The notes under the pieces: model-generated
What the model saw: the letters and a program-made list of their open reading frames with translations, nothing else
What the model was told of the DNA's origin: nothing
Database searches by the model: none
Translations under genes and position numbers: made by a program
Origin: Inia geoffrensis
Taxonomy: Eukaryota > Chordata > Mammalia > Artiodactyla > Iniidae
Assembly: GCA_036417435.1 (NCBI GenBank)
Contig: CM070902.1
Span: 140,171,886 to 140,235,885, forward strand
Direction of reading: 5' to 3'
DNA: 64,000 nt
Shown: positions 45,610 to 56,940 of the stretch, in pieces
Numbering within the stretch: position 1 is the first letter of the stretch
How the letters are laid out: every line of letters starts with the position of its first letter

Positions 45610-48600
45610 CTATTTCTGACTTATGTCACTCTGTATGACAGACTCTAGGTCCATCCACCTCACTACAAATGACCCAATTTCATTCCTTTTCATGGCTGAG
45701 TAATATTCCATTGTATATCTGTGCCACAGCTTCTTTATCCATTCCTCTGTCGATGGACACTTAGGTTGCTTCCATGTCCTGGCTATTGTCAATACAGCTG
45801 CAGTGAACATTGTGGTACATGACTCGTTTTGAATTACGGTTTTCTTAGGGTATATGCCCAGTAGTGGGATTGCTGGGTCATATGGTAGTTCTATTTTTAG
45901 TTTTCTCAGGAATCTCCATACTGTCCTCCATAGTGGCTGTATCAATTTACATTCCCACCAGCAGTGCAAGAGGGTTCCCTTTTCTCCGCAACCTCTCCAA
46001 CATTTATTGTTTGTAGATTTTTGGAAGATGGCCATTCTGACTGGTGTGAGGTGATATTTCATTGTAGTTTTGATTTGCATTTCTCTAATGATTAGTGATG
46101 TTGAGCATCCTTTCATGTGTTTGTTGGCAATCTGTATATCTTCTTTGGAGAAATGTCTATTTAGGTTTTCTGCCCATTTTTGGATTGGGTTGTTTGTTTT
46201 CTTGATATTGAGCTGCATGAGCTGCTTGTATATTTTGGAGATTAATCCTTTGTCATTTGCTTCATTTGCAAATATTTTCTCCCATCCTGAGGGTTGTCTT
46301 TTCATCTTGTTTATGGTTTCCTTTGCTGTGCAAAAGATTTTAAGTCTCATTAGGTCCCATTTGTTTATTTTTGTTTTCATTTCCATTTCTCTAGGAGGTA
46401 GGTCAAAAAGTATCTTGCTGTGATTTATGTCATAGAGTGTTCTGCCTGTGTTTTCCTGTAAGAGATATATAGTCTCTGGCCTTACATTTAGTTTTAATCC
46501 ATTTGAGTTTATTTTTGTGTATGGTGTTAGGGAGTGTTCTACTTTCATTCTTTTACCTATAGCTGTCCAGTTTTCCCAGCACCACTTATTGAAGAGGCTG
46601 TCTTTTCTCCACTGTATATTCTTGCCTCCTTTATCAAAAGTAAGGTGACCATATGTGCATGGGTTTATTTCTGGGCTTATTATCCTGTTCCAGTGATCTA
46701 TATTTCTGTTTTTGTGCCAGTACCATACTATCTTGATTACTGTAGCTTTATAGTATAGTCTGTAGTCAGGGGGACTGTTTCCTCAGACTCTGTTTTTCTT
46801 TCGCAAGAATGCTTTGGCTATTTGGGGTCTTTTCTGCTTCCATACAAATTGTGCAATTTTTTGTTCTAGTTCTGTGAAAAATGCCACTGGTAGTTTTATA
46901 GGGAGGGAGTGCATTGAATCTGTAGTTTGCTTTGGGTATTTTAGTTATTTTCACAATGTTGATTCTTCCAGTCCAAGAACATGGTATATGTCTCCATCTG
47001 TTTGTATCATCTTTAATTTCTCTCATAGTGTCTTATAGTTTTCTGCATACATGTCTTTTGCCTCCTTAGGTAGGTTTATTCCTAGGTAGTTTATTCTTTT
47101 TCTTGCAGTGGTAAATGGGAGTGTTTCCTTAATTTCTGTTTCAGATTTTTCATCATTAGTGTGTAGGAATGCAAGAGATATCTGTGCATTAATTTTGTAT
47201 CCTGCTACTCTACCAAATTCATTGATTAGCTCTAGTAGTTTCCTGGTAGCATCTTTAGGATTCTCTATGTGTGGTACCATGTCATCTGCAAATAGTGACA
47301 GCTTTGCTTCTTTTATGATTTGGATTCCTTTTATTTCTTCTCTGATTGCTGTGGCTAGAACTTCCAAAACTATGTTGAATGTTAGTGGTGAGAGTGGACA
47401 ACCTTGTCTTGTTCCTGATATTAGAGGAAATGGTTTCAGTTTTTCACCATTGAGAGTGATGTTGGCTGTGGGTTTGTCGTATATGGCCTTTATTATATTG
47501 AGGTAAGTTCACTCTGTGTCTACTTTCTGGAGGGTTTTTGTCATAAATGGGTGTTGAATTTTGTCAAAACCTTTTTCTGTATCTATTGAGATGATCATAT
47601 GGTTTTTCTTCTTCAATTTGTTAATATGGTGTATCACATTGATTTATTTGCATATATTGAAGAATCCTAGCATTCCTGGGATACACCCCACTTGATCATG
47701 GTGTATGATCCTTTTAATATGCTTTTGGATTCTGTTTGCTAGTGTTTTGTTGAGGATTTTTGCATCTATATTCATCAGTGATATTGGTCTGTAGTTTTCT
47801 TTTATTGTGAAATCTTTGTGTGGTTCTGGTATCAGGGTTATAGTGGACTCGTAGAATGAGTTTGGAAGTGTTCCTCTCTCTGCTATATTTTGGAAGAGTT
47901 TGAGAAGGATAGGTGTTAGCTCTTTTAATGTTTCATAGAATTTGCCTGTGAAGCCATCTGGTCCTGGGCTTTTGTTTGTTGAAAGATTTTAATAACAGTC
48001 TCAATTTCAGTGCTTGTGATTGGTCTGTGTATATTTTCTCTTCCTTCCTGGTAGAGTCTGGGAAGGTTGTGCTTTTCCAAGAATTTGTCCATTTCTTCCA
48101 GGTTGTCGATTTTATTAGCATATAGTTGCTTGTAGTAATCTCTCATGATCATTTGTATTTCTGCAGTGTCAGTTGGTACTTCTCCTTTTTCATTTCTTAT
48201 TCTATTGATTTGAGTCTTCCTTTTTTTTTTGATGAGTCTGACTAATGGTTTATCAATTTTGTTTATCTTCTCAAAGAACCAGCTTTTAATTTTATTGATC
48301 TTTGCTATTTCCTTCATTTCTTTTTCATTTTTTTCTGATCTGCTCCTCATGATATCTTTCCTTCTGCGAACTTTTGGGGTTTTTTCTTTTTTCTCTGCTT
48401 GCTTTAGGTGTAAGGTTAGGTTGTTTATTTGAGATGTTTGTTGTTCCTTGAGGTAGGATTTTATTGCTATAAACTTCGATCTTAGAACTGCTTTTGCTGC
48501 ATCCCTTAGGTTTTGGGTTGTCGTGTTTTCATTATCATTTGTTTCTAGGTATTTTTTGATTTCCTCTTTGATTTCTTCAGTGATCTCTTGGTTATTAAGT

Positions 48601-49068
48601 AGTGTATTGTTTAGCTTCCATGTGTTTGTATTTATTACAGATTTTTTCCTGTAAGTGATATCTAGTCTTATAGCGTTGTGGTCAGAAAAGATACTTGATA
48701 TGATTTAAATTTTCTTAAATTTATAAAGCCTTGATTTGTGACCCAAGACATGGTGTATCCTGGAGAATGTTCCATGAGCACTTTAGAAGAAAGTGTAACA
48801 CTTCAGAAGAAAGTGTTTTTGGATGGAATGTCCTATAAATATCAGTTAAGTCCATCTTGTTTAATGTAGCATTTAAAGCTTGTGTTTCCTTATTTATTTT
48901 CATTTTGGATGATCTGTCCTTTGGTGAAAATGGGGTGTTAAAGTCCGTTACTATTATTGTGTTACTGTTGATTTCCCCTTTTATGGCTGTTAGCATTTGC
49001 CTTATGTATTGAGGTACTCCTGTGTTGGGTGCATAAATATTTACAAATGTTATATAGTCTTCTTGCAT
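45610..49068 (-). pseudogene. L1 ORF2 remnant, broken
   Basis: Fragments as listed for the host element. The largest, 46548-45610 (312 codons), retains the C-terminal Cys-rich segment and the conserved end region; RT is present but with an altered tail to the YADD-like motif ([10 protein letters not shown]). Not functional. Confidence 0.88.
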
Positions 49069-49429
49069 TGATCCCTTGATCAGTATGTAGTGTCCCTCTC
49101 TGTCTCTTCTAATCGTCTTTATTTAAACATCTATTTTGCCTGATATGAGAATTGCTACTCCAGCTTTCTTTTGATTTCCATTGCATGGAATATCTTTTTC
49201 CATCCCCTTAATTTCAGTCTGTATGTGTCTGTAGGTCTGGAGTGCGTCTCTTATAGACAGCATATATATGGGTCTTGTTTTTGTATCTATTCAGCCAGTC
49301 TGTGTCTTTTGGTTGGAGCATTTAATCAGTTTGCATTTAAGGTAATTATTGATATGTATGTTCCTATTCCCATTTTCTTAATTGTTCTGGGTTTGTTATT
49401 GTAGGTCTTTTCTTTCTCTTGTGTTTCTT

Positions 49430-49618
49430 TTTTTTTTTTTTTTTTTGGTTGTGGTCTCTCCCGTTTGCGACACAAAGCTCCGGACGTGCAGGCTCAGCAG
49501 CCATGGCTCACAGGCCCAGCCACGCTGTGGCATGTGGGATCTTCCCGGACCAGGGCACGAACCCGTGTCCCCTGCATTGGCAGGCAGACTCTCAACCACT
49601 GCGCCACCAAGGAAGCCC
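49430..49618 (-). mobile_element. CHR-2-like SINE in the L1 inter-ORF spacer
   Basis: The 15-bp duplication TCTCTTGTGTTTCTT lies at 49415-49429 and 49619-49633. Oligo-T left, head GCCACCAAGGAAGCC right, with a short internal deletion. It dates after the L1. Confidence 0.95.
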
Positions 49619-51499
49619 TCTCTTGTGTTTCTTGCCTAGAGAAGTTCCTTTAGCATTTGTTGTAAAGCTGGTTTGGTGGTGCCGAATTCTCTTAGATTTT
49701 GCTTGTTCGTAAGGGTTTTAATTTCTCTGTCAAATCTGAATTAGATGCTTGCTAGGTAGAGTAATTTTGGTTGTAGGTTTTTCCCATTCATCACTTTAAA
49801 TACGTCCTGCCACACCCTGTGGCTTGCAGAGTTTCTGCTCTGAAGTGAAATGGTAACATTATGGGGATTCCCTTGTATGTTACTTGTTGCTTTCCTTTGC
49901 TGCTTTTAATATTTATTCTTTGTATTTAATTTTTGATTGCTTGATTAATAGGTGTATTGGCGTGTTTTTCCTTGTATTTATCCTGTATGGGACTCTTTGT
50001 GCTTCCTGAATTTGATTGACTATTTCCTTTCCCATATTAGGGAAGTTTTCAACTATAATCTCTTCAAATATTTTCTCAGTACTGTTCTTTTTCTCTTCTT
50101 CTGGGACCACTGTAATTCTACTGTTGGTGTGTTCAGTATTGTCCCAGAGGTCTCTGAGACTGACCTCAATTCTTTTCATTATTATTTCTTATTTTGCTGT
50201 GTGGTAGTTATTTCCACTATTTTATCTTCCAGGTCACTTATCTGTTCTTCTGCCTCAGTTATTCTGCTATTGATTTCTTTTAGAGAATTTTAAATTTCAT
50301 TTATTATGTTGTTCTTCACTGTTTGTTTGGTCTTTAGTTCTTGTATCTACTTGTTAAACATTTCTTGTATTTTCTCCATTCTATTTTCAAGATTTTCCAT
50401 TATGTTTACTATCATTACTCTGAATTCTTTTCAGGTAGAATGTCTATTTTCTCTTCATTTGTTTGGTCTGGTGGGCTTTTACTTTGCTCCTTCATCTGCT
50501 GTGTATTTTTCTGTCTTCTGTTTTGCTTAACTTAGTGTGTTTGGGGTCTCCTTTTCGCAGGCTGCATGTTCTTAGTTCCTGTTGTTTTTCGTGTCTGCTG
50601 CCAGTGGATAAGGTTGGTTCAGTGGGTTGTGTAGGCTTCTTGGTGGATGGGACTCGTGCCTGTGTTTTGGTGGATGAAGCTGGATATTGTCTTTCTGGTG
50701 GGCAGGACCGTGTTCAGTGGTGTGTTTTGGGGTGTCTGTGACCTTATTATGATTTTACGAAGCTTCTCTGCTAATGGTTGTGGTTGTGTTCCTGTCTTGC
50801 TAGTTGTTTGGCATGGGGTGTCCAGCCTTGTAGCTTGCTGGTCGTGGAGTGGAGTTGGGTCTTAGTGTTGAGATGGAGATCTCTGGGAGAGCTTTTACCA
50901 TTTGATATTACGTGTAGCTGGGAGGTCTCTGGTGTTCCAGTGTCCTGATCTCAGGTCTCCCACCTAAGGGGCTCAGGCCTGACACCTGGGCAGAGCACCA
51001 AGACCCTGTCAGCCACACAGCTCAATAGAAAAGGGTAGAAAAAAAAAGAAAGAAAGAAAGAATAAAGAAGTAAATAAACCAATAAATTAAAGTTATTAAA
51101 ATAATTAAATATTATTAAAAATAAAAAAGTAATAAAAGAAAGGAAGAAGAGAGCCACCAAAGCAATAAACAAATCCACCAGTGATAACAAGTGCTAAAAA
51201 CTATACTAAAAAAAAGAAAAAGCCAACAAAACAAACAAAAAAGGAAAGACAGAACCCTAGGACAAATGGTAAAAGGAAAGCTCTGCAGACAAAATTAGAC
51301 AAAGAGGCATGCACACACACACTCACAAAAAGAAAAAAAGAAAAAAAAATATATATATTAAAAAAAAAAGGAAGAGAGCAACCAAATCAATAAACAAATC
51401 TACCAATGATAATAAGCTCTAAATACTAAACTTAGATAAACATAAAACCAGAAATAAATTAGATGCAGAAAGCAAACCTGAAATCTACAGTTGCTTCCA

Positions 51500-52693
51500 A
51501 AGTCCACCACCTCAATTTTGGGATGATTCGTTGTCTATTCAGGTATTCCACAGATGTAGGGTACATCAAGTTGATTGTGGAGATTTAATCTGCTGCTCCT
51601 GAGGTTGCATGGAGAGATTTCCCTTTCTCTTCTTTTTTCACACAGCTCCTGGGTTTCAGCATTAGATTTGGTCCCGCCTCTGTGTGTAGGTCGCCTGAGG
51701 GCATCTGTTCTTTGCTCAGACAGGACGGGGTTAAAGGAGCAGCTGATTAGGGGCCTCTGGCTCACTCAGGCCTGGGGGAGGGAGGGGTAGGGAACGCGGG
51801 GAAGCCTGCGTGGCAGAGGCCAGTGTGATGTTGCAACAGTCTGAGGCCTGCCGTATGTTCTTTCCCGGCAAGTTGCCCCTGGATCCCGGGACCCTGGCAG
51901 TGGGGGACTGCACAGGCTCCTGGGATGGGAGATGTGGATAGTGACCTGTGCTTGCACATAGGCTTCTTTGTGGCTGCAGCAGCAGCCTTAGTGTCTCATG
52001 CCTGTCTCTGGTGTCTGTGCTGATAGATGCAGCTTGCGCCTGTCTGTGGAGCTCGTTTAGGTGGTGCTCTGAACCCCCTCTCCTCGCGCACCCCGAAACA
52101 ATGGTCTCTTGCCTCTTTGGCAGGTCCAGACTTTTACCAGACTCCCTCCTGGCTAATTGTGGCTCACTAGCCCCTTCAGGCTGTGTTCACACTGCCAGTC
52201 CTCTCCCTGAGATCTGACCTCCGAAGCCCAAGCCTCAGCTCCCAGCCCCCGTTCACCCCAGTGGGTGAGCAGACAAGCCTCTCGGGCTGGTGAGTGCTGG
52301 TCAGCACCTATCCTCTGTGTGGGAATCTCTCTGCTTTGCCCTCTGAACCCCTGTTGCTGCGCTCTCCTCCATGGCTCCGAAGCTCCCCACTCCGCCACCC
52401 GCAGTCTTCGCCCACAAAGGAGCTTCCTAGTGTGTGCAAACCTTTCCTCCTTCACAGCTCCCTCCCAGTGGTGCAGGTCCAGCCCTTATTCTTTTGTCTC
52501 TGTTTTTTTTTTTTTTTCTTTTGCCCTTCCCAGGTATGTGGGGAGGTTTTTGTCTTTTGGGAAATCTGAGGTCTTCTGCCAGTGTTCATTAGGTGTTCTG
52601 TAGGAGTTGTTTCATGTGTAGATGTATTTCTGATGTATTTGTGGGGAGGAAGGTGATCTCCATGTCTTACTCCTCTGCCATCTTGAAGGTCTC
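51500..52693 (-). promoter_or_regulatory. L1 5'UTR, GC-rich (promoter region)
   Basis: Homologous to 16950-18103, with lower CpG content through decay. The donor-like GTGGGTGAGCAG is retained on the + strand at about 52261-52272, as in the other copy. It would drive L1 RNA leftwards; any antisense activity would point towards LRBA exon 60858-61055. Confidence 0.55.
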
Positions 52694-52755
52694 TGAAGTT
52701 TGTTTTACTTTTAAGCTTTGTTAATTGGTCCCAGAACAGCCTTTATTCTGAATGA
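52694..52755 (-). mobile_element. Remnant of the old L1 split by the young L1
   Basis: CTTTTAAGCTTTGTTAATTG and CAGCCTTTATTCTGAATGAG continue the old element that stops at 44590. The first 14 bases are the duplicated target. Confidence 0.65.
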
Positions 52756-54984
52756 GTTTTTCAAAATAGAAGTTTTATTGAGATATAATTCACGTATCTT
52801 ACCATTCACCCATTTATTATGTATAATTCAGTGATTTTTATTGTATCCCAAGGTTGTGCAGACATTACCACTCTGTAATGTTAAAGTATGTTCATCTGCA
52901 AAAGAAGTACTATAGTTATCAGTAGTCCCTCCTGATTTTTCCTGCTTCCCAGTACTGTAATCTAATTCTATTTGTATAGATTTGTCTCTTCTGGACAATT
53001 CATGTAAAGGAAAATATACAGTATGAGATCTTTTGTGGTTGACGTTTTTTCAGTTAGCATAATGTTTTCAGGTTCCACCCATGTTGTAGCACGCATTAAT
53101 ACTTCATTCCTTTTTATTACTAAATAATATTGTGTGGGTATATCACATTTTATCTATTCGTCAGTTGATGGTCATTGGGCTGTTTCCACCTTTTGGCTAT
53201 TATGCACAATGCTGCTATGAACCCTTCTGTACAAGGTTTTATGTGCACACGTTTTTATTTCTCTTGGGTATGTACCTAGAGTGGAATTGCTGGTAATATG
53301 GTAACTCTACATTTAACTTTTTAAGAAATTTCTAGATTGCTTTCCAAAGTGACCACATCATTTTATATTACTGCAGCTGTATATGAGGATTTTGATGCCT
53401 TCATATTCTCTTGAACACCTGTTATCTGACTTTTTGATTATAGCCATTTTAGTGGGTGTGAAATGGTATCTCATTGTGGTTTGGTTTTGATTTGCATTTC
53501 CCTCATGACTAATGATGTTGAGTGTGTTTTTGTGTGCTTATGATAAGGCTATTTATATGTCTTTTTTTGAGAAATGTTTATTCAGATTCTTTGCCTGTTT
53601 AAAAACTGAGGTCCCTTTTTATTTGCTAAATTTTAAGAGGTTTTCAAAAAAAAAACTTAATTGTGGTAACATACACATAAAACTTACCACTTTAACTATT
53701 TTTAAGTGTACAGTGAAGTAGTGTTAAGTATTTTTACATTGTGCAACCTAGCTGTAGAACTGTCTTCATTCTGCAAAACTGAAACTCTATACGTATTGAA
53801 CAACAACTCTCCACTTCTCCTCTCCTCAGCCTCAGTTTTAAGTTTTAAAAATATATTCTAGAAGCAAATCCATTATCAGGTATATGATTTGCAAATATTT
53901 TCTCCCATTCTGTGGCTTGTCTTCCCACTTGCCTGATGTTTTCCTTTGAAGCACACATTTCAGTTTGATGCAGTCCAGTTTGTCTACATTTTCTCTTATT
54001 ATTTGTGCTTTGGTGTCATATCTAAAAAATTATTTCCTAATTCAAGTTCATGAAGATTTACTCCTGTGTTTTCTTATAAAAGTTTTATATTTTTAGCTCT
54101 TACATTTAAGTGTTTGATTCATTTTGAGTTAAGTTTTGTATCTGGTGCAACTGTATTCCTTTGCATTTGGATTTTTAGTTGTCTCAGCATCATTTGTCGA
54201 AAAGAATATTCTCTCCTTATTGTATTTCTTGACAGCTTCACCAAAAATCAGTTGATCATAAATGTAAGTATTTGTGGACTCTCGATTGTGTTTCATTGAA
54301 CTATATGTCTGTTCTTAGGCTAGTAGCACAGTCTTGAATACTGTGGTTTTATAATGCATTTTTTGAATTAGGAAGTATGTGTTCTCCAACTTTGTTCTTG
54401 TTCAAGATTGTTTTGGCTGTTGTTGGTATCTTACATTTCTGTATGAATTTAAGATACACTTGTTAATTTTTACAAAATAAAGTAGCTAGGATTTTGATAG
54501 ATATTGCCTCAAATCTATAGATCAGTTTGGAAAGATTTGTCATCTTATGAGTATTAAATCTTCCAATCCATGAATATGGGATATTATTCCATTTATTTAG
54601 GTCTTCTTCAGTTCCTTTTTGTAGTTTTCAGTGAACACGTCTTACATGTATTTTGTTAAATTCATTCCAAAATATTTTCTTCCTTTATGTGCAATATCAA
54701 ATGGAACTGTTTCTTAATTTCATTTTCGGGTTATTTGTTGCTTATGTATGGTAACTAAATTTATTTTTATATATTTATCTTCTACAGTACAACCTTGCTG
54801 TTCTAGTTTGTTAGCTCTGATAGTTTGTTTTTTTATGTGTGGATTTCTTGGCATTTTCTATGTTTAATTTTATATATAAGATGATATATTTGTAAACTGC
54901 CCTCGTTATAGTTCTTTCTGGACACTCTTTATTTATTTTCCTTGTGTAGTGGCCCTGGCTAGAACTTCTAGTACAGCATCTTGA
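52756..54984 (-). mobile_element. Old L1, 3' half, with a further L1 end nested in it
   Basis: It begins at its 3' end with AAGTTTTATTGAGATATAATTC, then GATTTGTCTCTTCTGGACAA, TGGAATTGCTGGTAATATGG and, after an interruption, GATTTGCAAATATTTTCTCC and RT-region wording. At about 53640-53835 a second L1 3' end (TTAATTGTGGTAACATACAC, CTTCATTCTGCAAAACTGAA) interrupts it in the same orientation. Confidence 0.75.
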
Positions 54985-55330
54985 GAACATTATGCTATGT
55001 GAGGTAAACCAGCCACAGAAGGACAAACACTATATGATTCCAATTATATGAGATAAAAGCAAAGTCACAGAAACAAAGAGTAGAATGGTGGTTGCCAAGG
55101 GCTGGGGGAAGGGAAAAAAGGAATTACTAGTCAATGGTACTAAACTTTTAGTTATGCAAGTTGAATAAGTTCTGGAGGTCTGCTGTACAACATTGTGTTT
55201 ATAGATAATAATACCTTATTATCTGTTAATAATTATTACCTGTTAATAATTATCTGTTAATATCACTTAATATCCATTAATAAGGTAGATCTCCTGTTAA
55301 GTGTTCTTACCACAATAAAATTTAAGAAAA
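54985..55330 (+). mobile_element. Old L1 3' end, plus orientation
   Basis: GAACATTATGCTATGTGAGG, CACTATATGATTCCAATTATA, GTGGTTGCCAAGGGCTGGGG and ACAACATTGTGTTTATAGATA follow the order of an L1 3' end. The tail region contains imperfect repeats of TAATTATCTGTTAATA at about 55215-55290. Confidence 0.75.
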
Positions 55331-55650
55331 AGTGGTGAAAGCAGACATCTTTTTTTTTCCCTGACCTTAGGGGAGAAAGCATTCAGTCTTTTACCATCAG
55401 CCTATGACATTAGCTATCAGTTGTGTATAGATGGTCTTTGTTTATTGAAGGGAGTTTACTTTTTATTCCTGGCTTGTTGAGTGTTTTATCATGAAGAGTT
55501 GTTGGATTTTGTCAAATGCTCTTTGTGCTTCTACTGAGATGATCATGTGATTTTTGTCCTTTATTTTTATTAATGTAGTATATTACATTGATTATTCAAA
55601 TTTAAACCAACCTTGCATGTCTGGTATAATCCCACTTGGTTATACTTTAT
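55331..55650 (-). mobile_element. Old L1 ORF2 fragment
   Basis: TTTACCATCAGCCTATGACAT, ATGAAGAGTTGTTGGATTTTG and TACTGAGATGATCATGTGAT are the reverse complement of an RT-region segment; probably continues 52756-54984 after the plus-strand insertion. Confidence 0.7.
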
Positions 55651-55735
55651 TTTCCCATCCATTTAAAAGACAAAAGCAAGAAAATTTTCTGAATCTTTGT
55701 TAATAGATGCACAATGTAAAAAAATGTAATTAAAA

Positions 55736-56051
55736 AAATTTATTTATTTTTGGCTGCATTGGGTCTTTGTTGCTGCTTGCGGGCTTTCTCTAGTTGTGGT
55801 GAGCAGGGACTACTCTTCATTGCTGTGCGTGGGCTTCTCATTGCGGTGGCTTCTCTTGTAGTGGAGCACGGGCTCTAGGCACACGGGCTTCAGTATTTGT
55901 GGCTCGCGGGCTCTAGAGCACAGGCTCAGTAGTTGTGGTGCACGGGCTTAGTTGCTCTGCTGCATGTGGGATCTCCCTGGACCAGGGATCGAACCCGTGT
56001 CCCCTGCATTGGCAGGCAGATTCTTAACCACTGCACCACCAGGGAGGTCCC
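55736..56051 (-). mobile_element. CHR-type SINE (long form)
   Basis: Tail and TTTTTGGCTGCATTGGGTC at left, head CCACCAGGGAGGTCCC at right. Flanks AAAAAATGTAATT / AAAAAGATGTTATT look like a decayed target-site duplication within the old L1. Confidence 0.93.
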
Positions 56052-56912
56052 AAAAAGATGTTATTTTTAACATCAATAATATAAAGTGGGGGGTTGTGGA
56101 GATATAAATGAGTAGTTTCTGTTTGTGATTGTAGTTGTTATCAGTTTAGAGTGTTGTAACTTAAAGTTATTTGACATAATTTCCATGGTAACCACAAATA
56201 AAATACCCATAGAAGTTACACAGAATAAAAGGAGGAAGGAATCAAAGCATATAAATACGAAAAAAGTCAATGAAATACAAAGGAAAACAATTAACAGATT
56301 ATAATGAAGAAAATAGCAATACTAAGTCTTTCCCATTCAGTAATTACATGTGACCAGATTAAACCTCCAGCTTAAAAGAAGTAAATTGGCTGAATCGATT
56401 CACGAAACAAAGTGCAACTGTGTTTTGTCTAGGAGAGACACACTAAGGACATACATAGGCTGAATGTGAAAGGATGGATAAAGATAGTACATGCAAATGA
56501 TAACCAAAAGAGAGCAGAGGTAGCCATACTTATAATCAGAAAAGATAGACTTTAAGTCAAAAACTGTTACAAGAGACAAAGAATTAAATTATATAATGAT
56601 AAAAGTGTCAGTTCACCAGGAAGATATGACAATTAAAAATATCTACACCTAACATCAGAACTCCCAAATATATGAAGCAAACATTGACAGAACTGAAGGA
56701 AGAATTATGCAGAAACACAATAATAGTAGGACACTTCAATATAGTGCTTTCAATAATGGACAGAACAACCAGACTCTAGATCAGTAATGAAACAGTTCTT
56801 GAACAATATTGATCCGTTGCACCAAACAGACATATATAGAACATCCTGCCCAACAACAGTAGAGTGAGTACACATTCTTCTCAAGCTCACTTGGAACATT
56901 CTTTAGGATAGA

Positions 56913-56940
56913 CCACGTATTACCACGTATTACCACGTAA
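56913..56940. repeat. Three copies of a 10-bp unit
   Basis: CCACGTATTA repeated in tandem (third copy ends CCACGTAA) inside the L1 ORF2 remnant; a small local expansion. Confidence 0.9.

Larger units (their letters stand above)
44605..52693 (-). mobile_element. Full-length antisense L1 with 3'-transduced segment
   Basis: On the minus strand: GC-rich 5'UTR (52693 to about 51500), A-rich spacer, ORF1 remnant (around 50180-49913), spacer with a SINE, ORF2 fragments 49068-48721 (endonuclease, VTDFNTPFSP), 48350-47925, 47367-47023 ([13 protein letters not shown]), 46548-45610 (C-terminus with the Cys-rich [19 protein letters not shown]), then the 3'UTR to about 45196. Beyond it lie about 70 bp of non-L1 sequence and a second L1 3' end. 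One 14-bp target-site duplication encloses everything. Many frame breaks: inactive. Confidence 0.9.

Noticed and set aside
45610..46548. 312-codon minus-strand frame as a cellular gene
   Set aside because: It is the C-terminal part of L1 ORF2, with the Cys-rich segment and the usual end; it is one of several broken copies.
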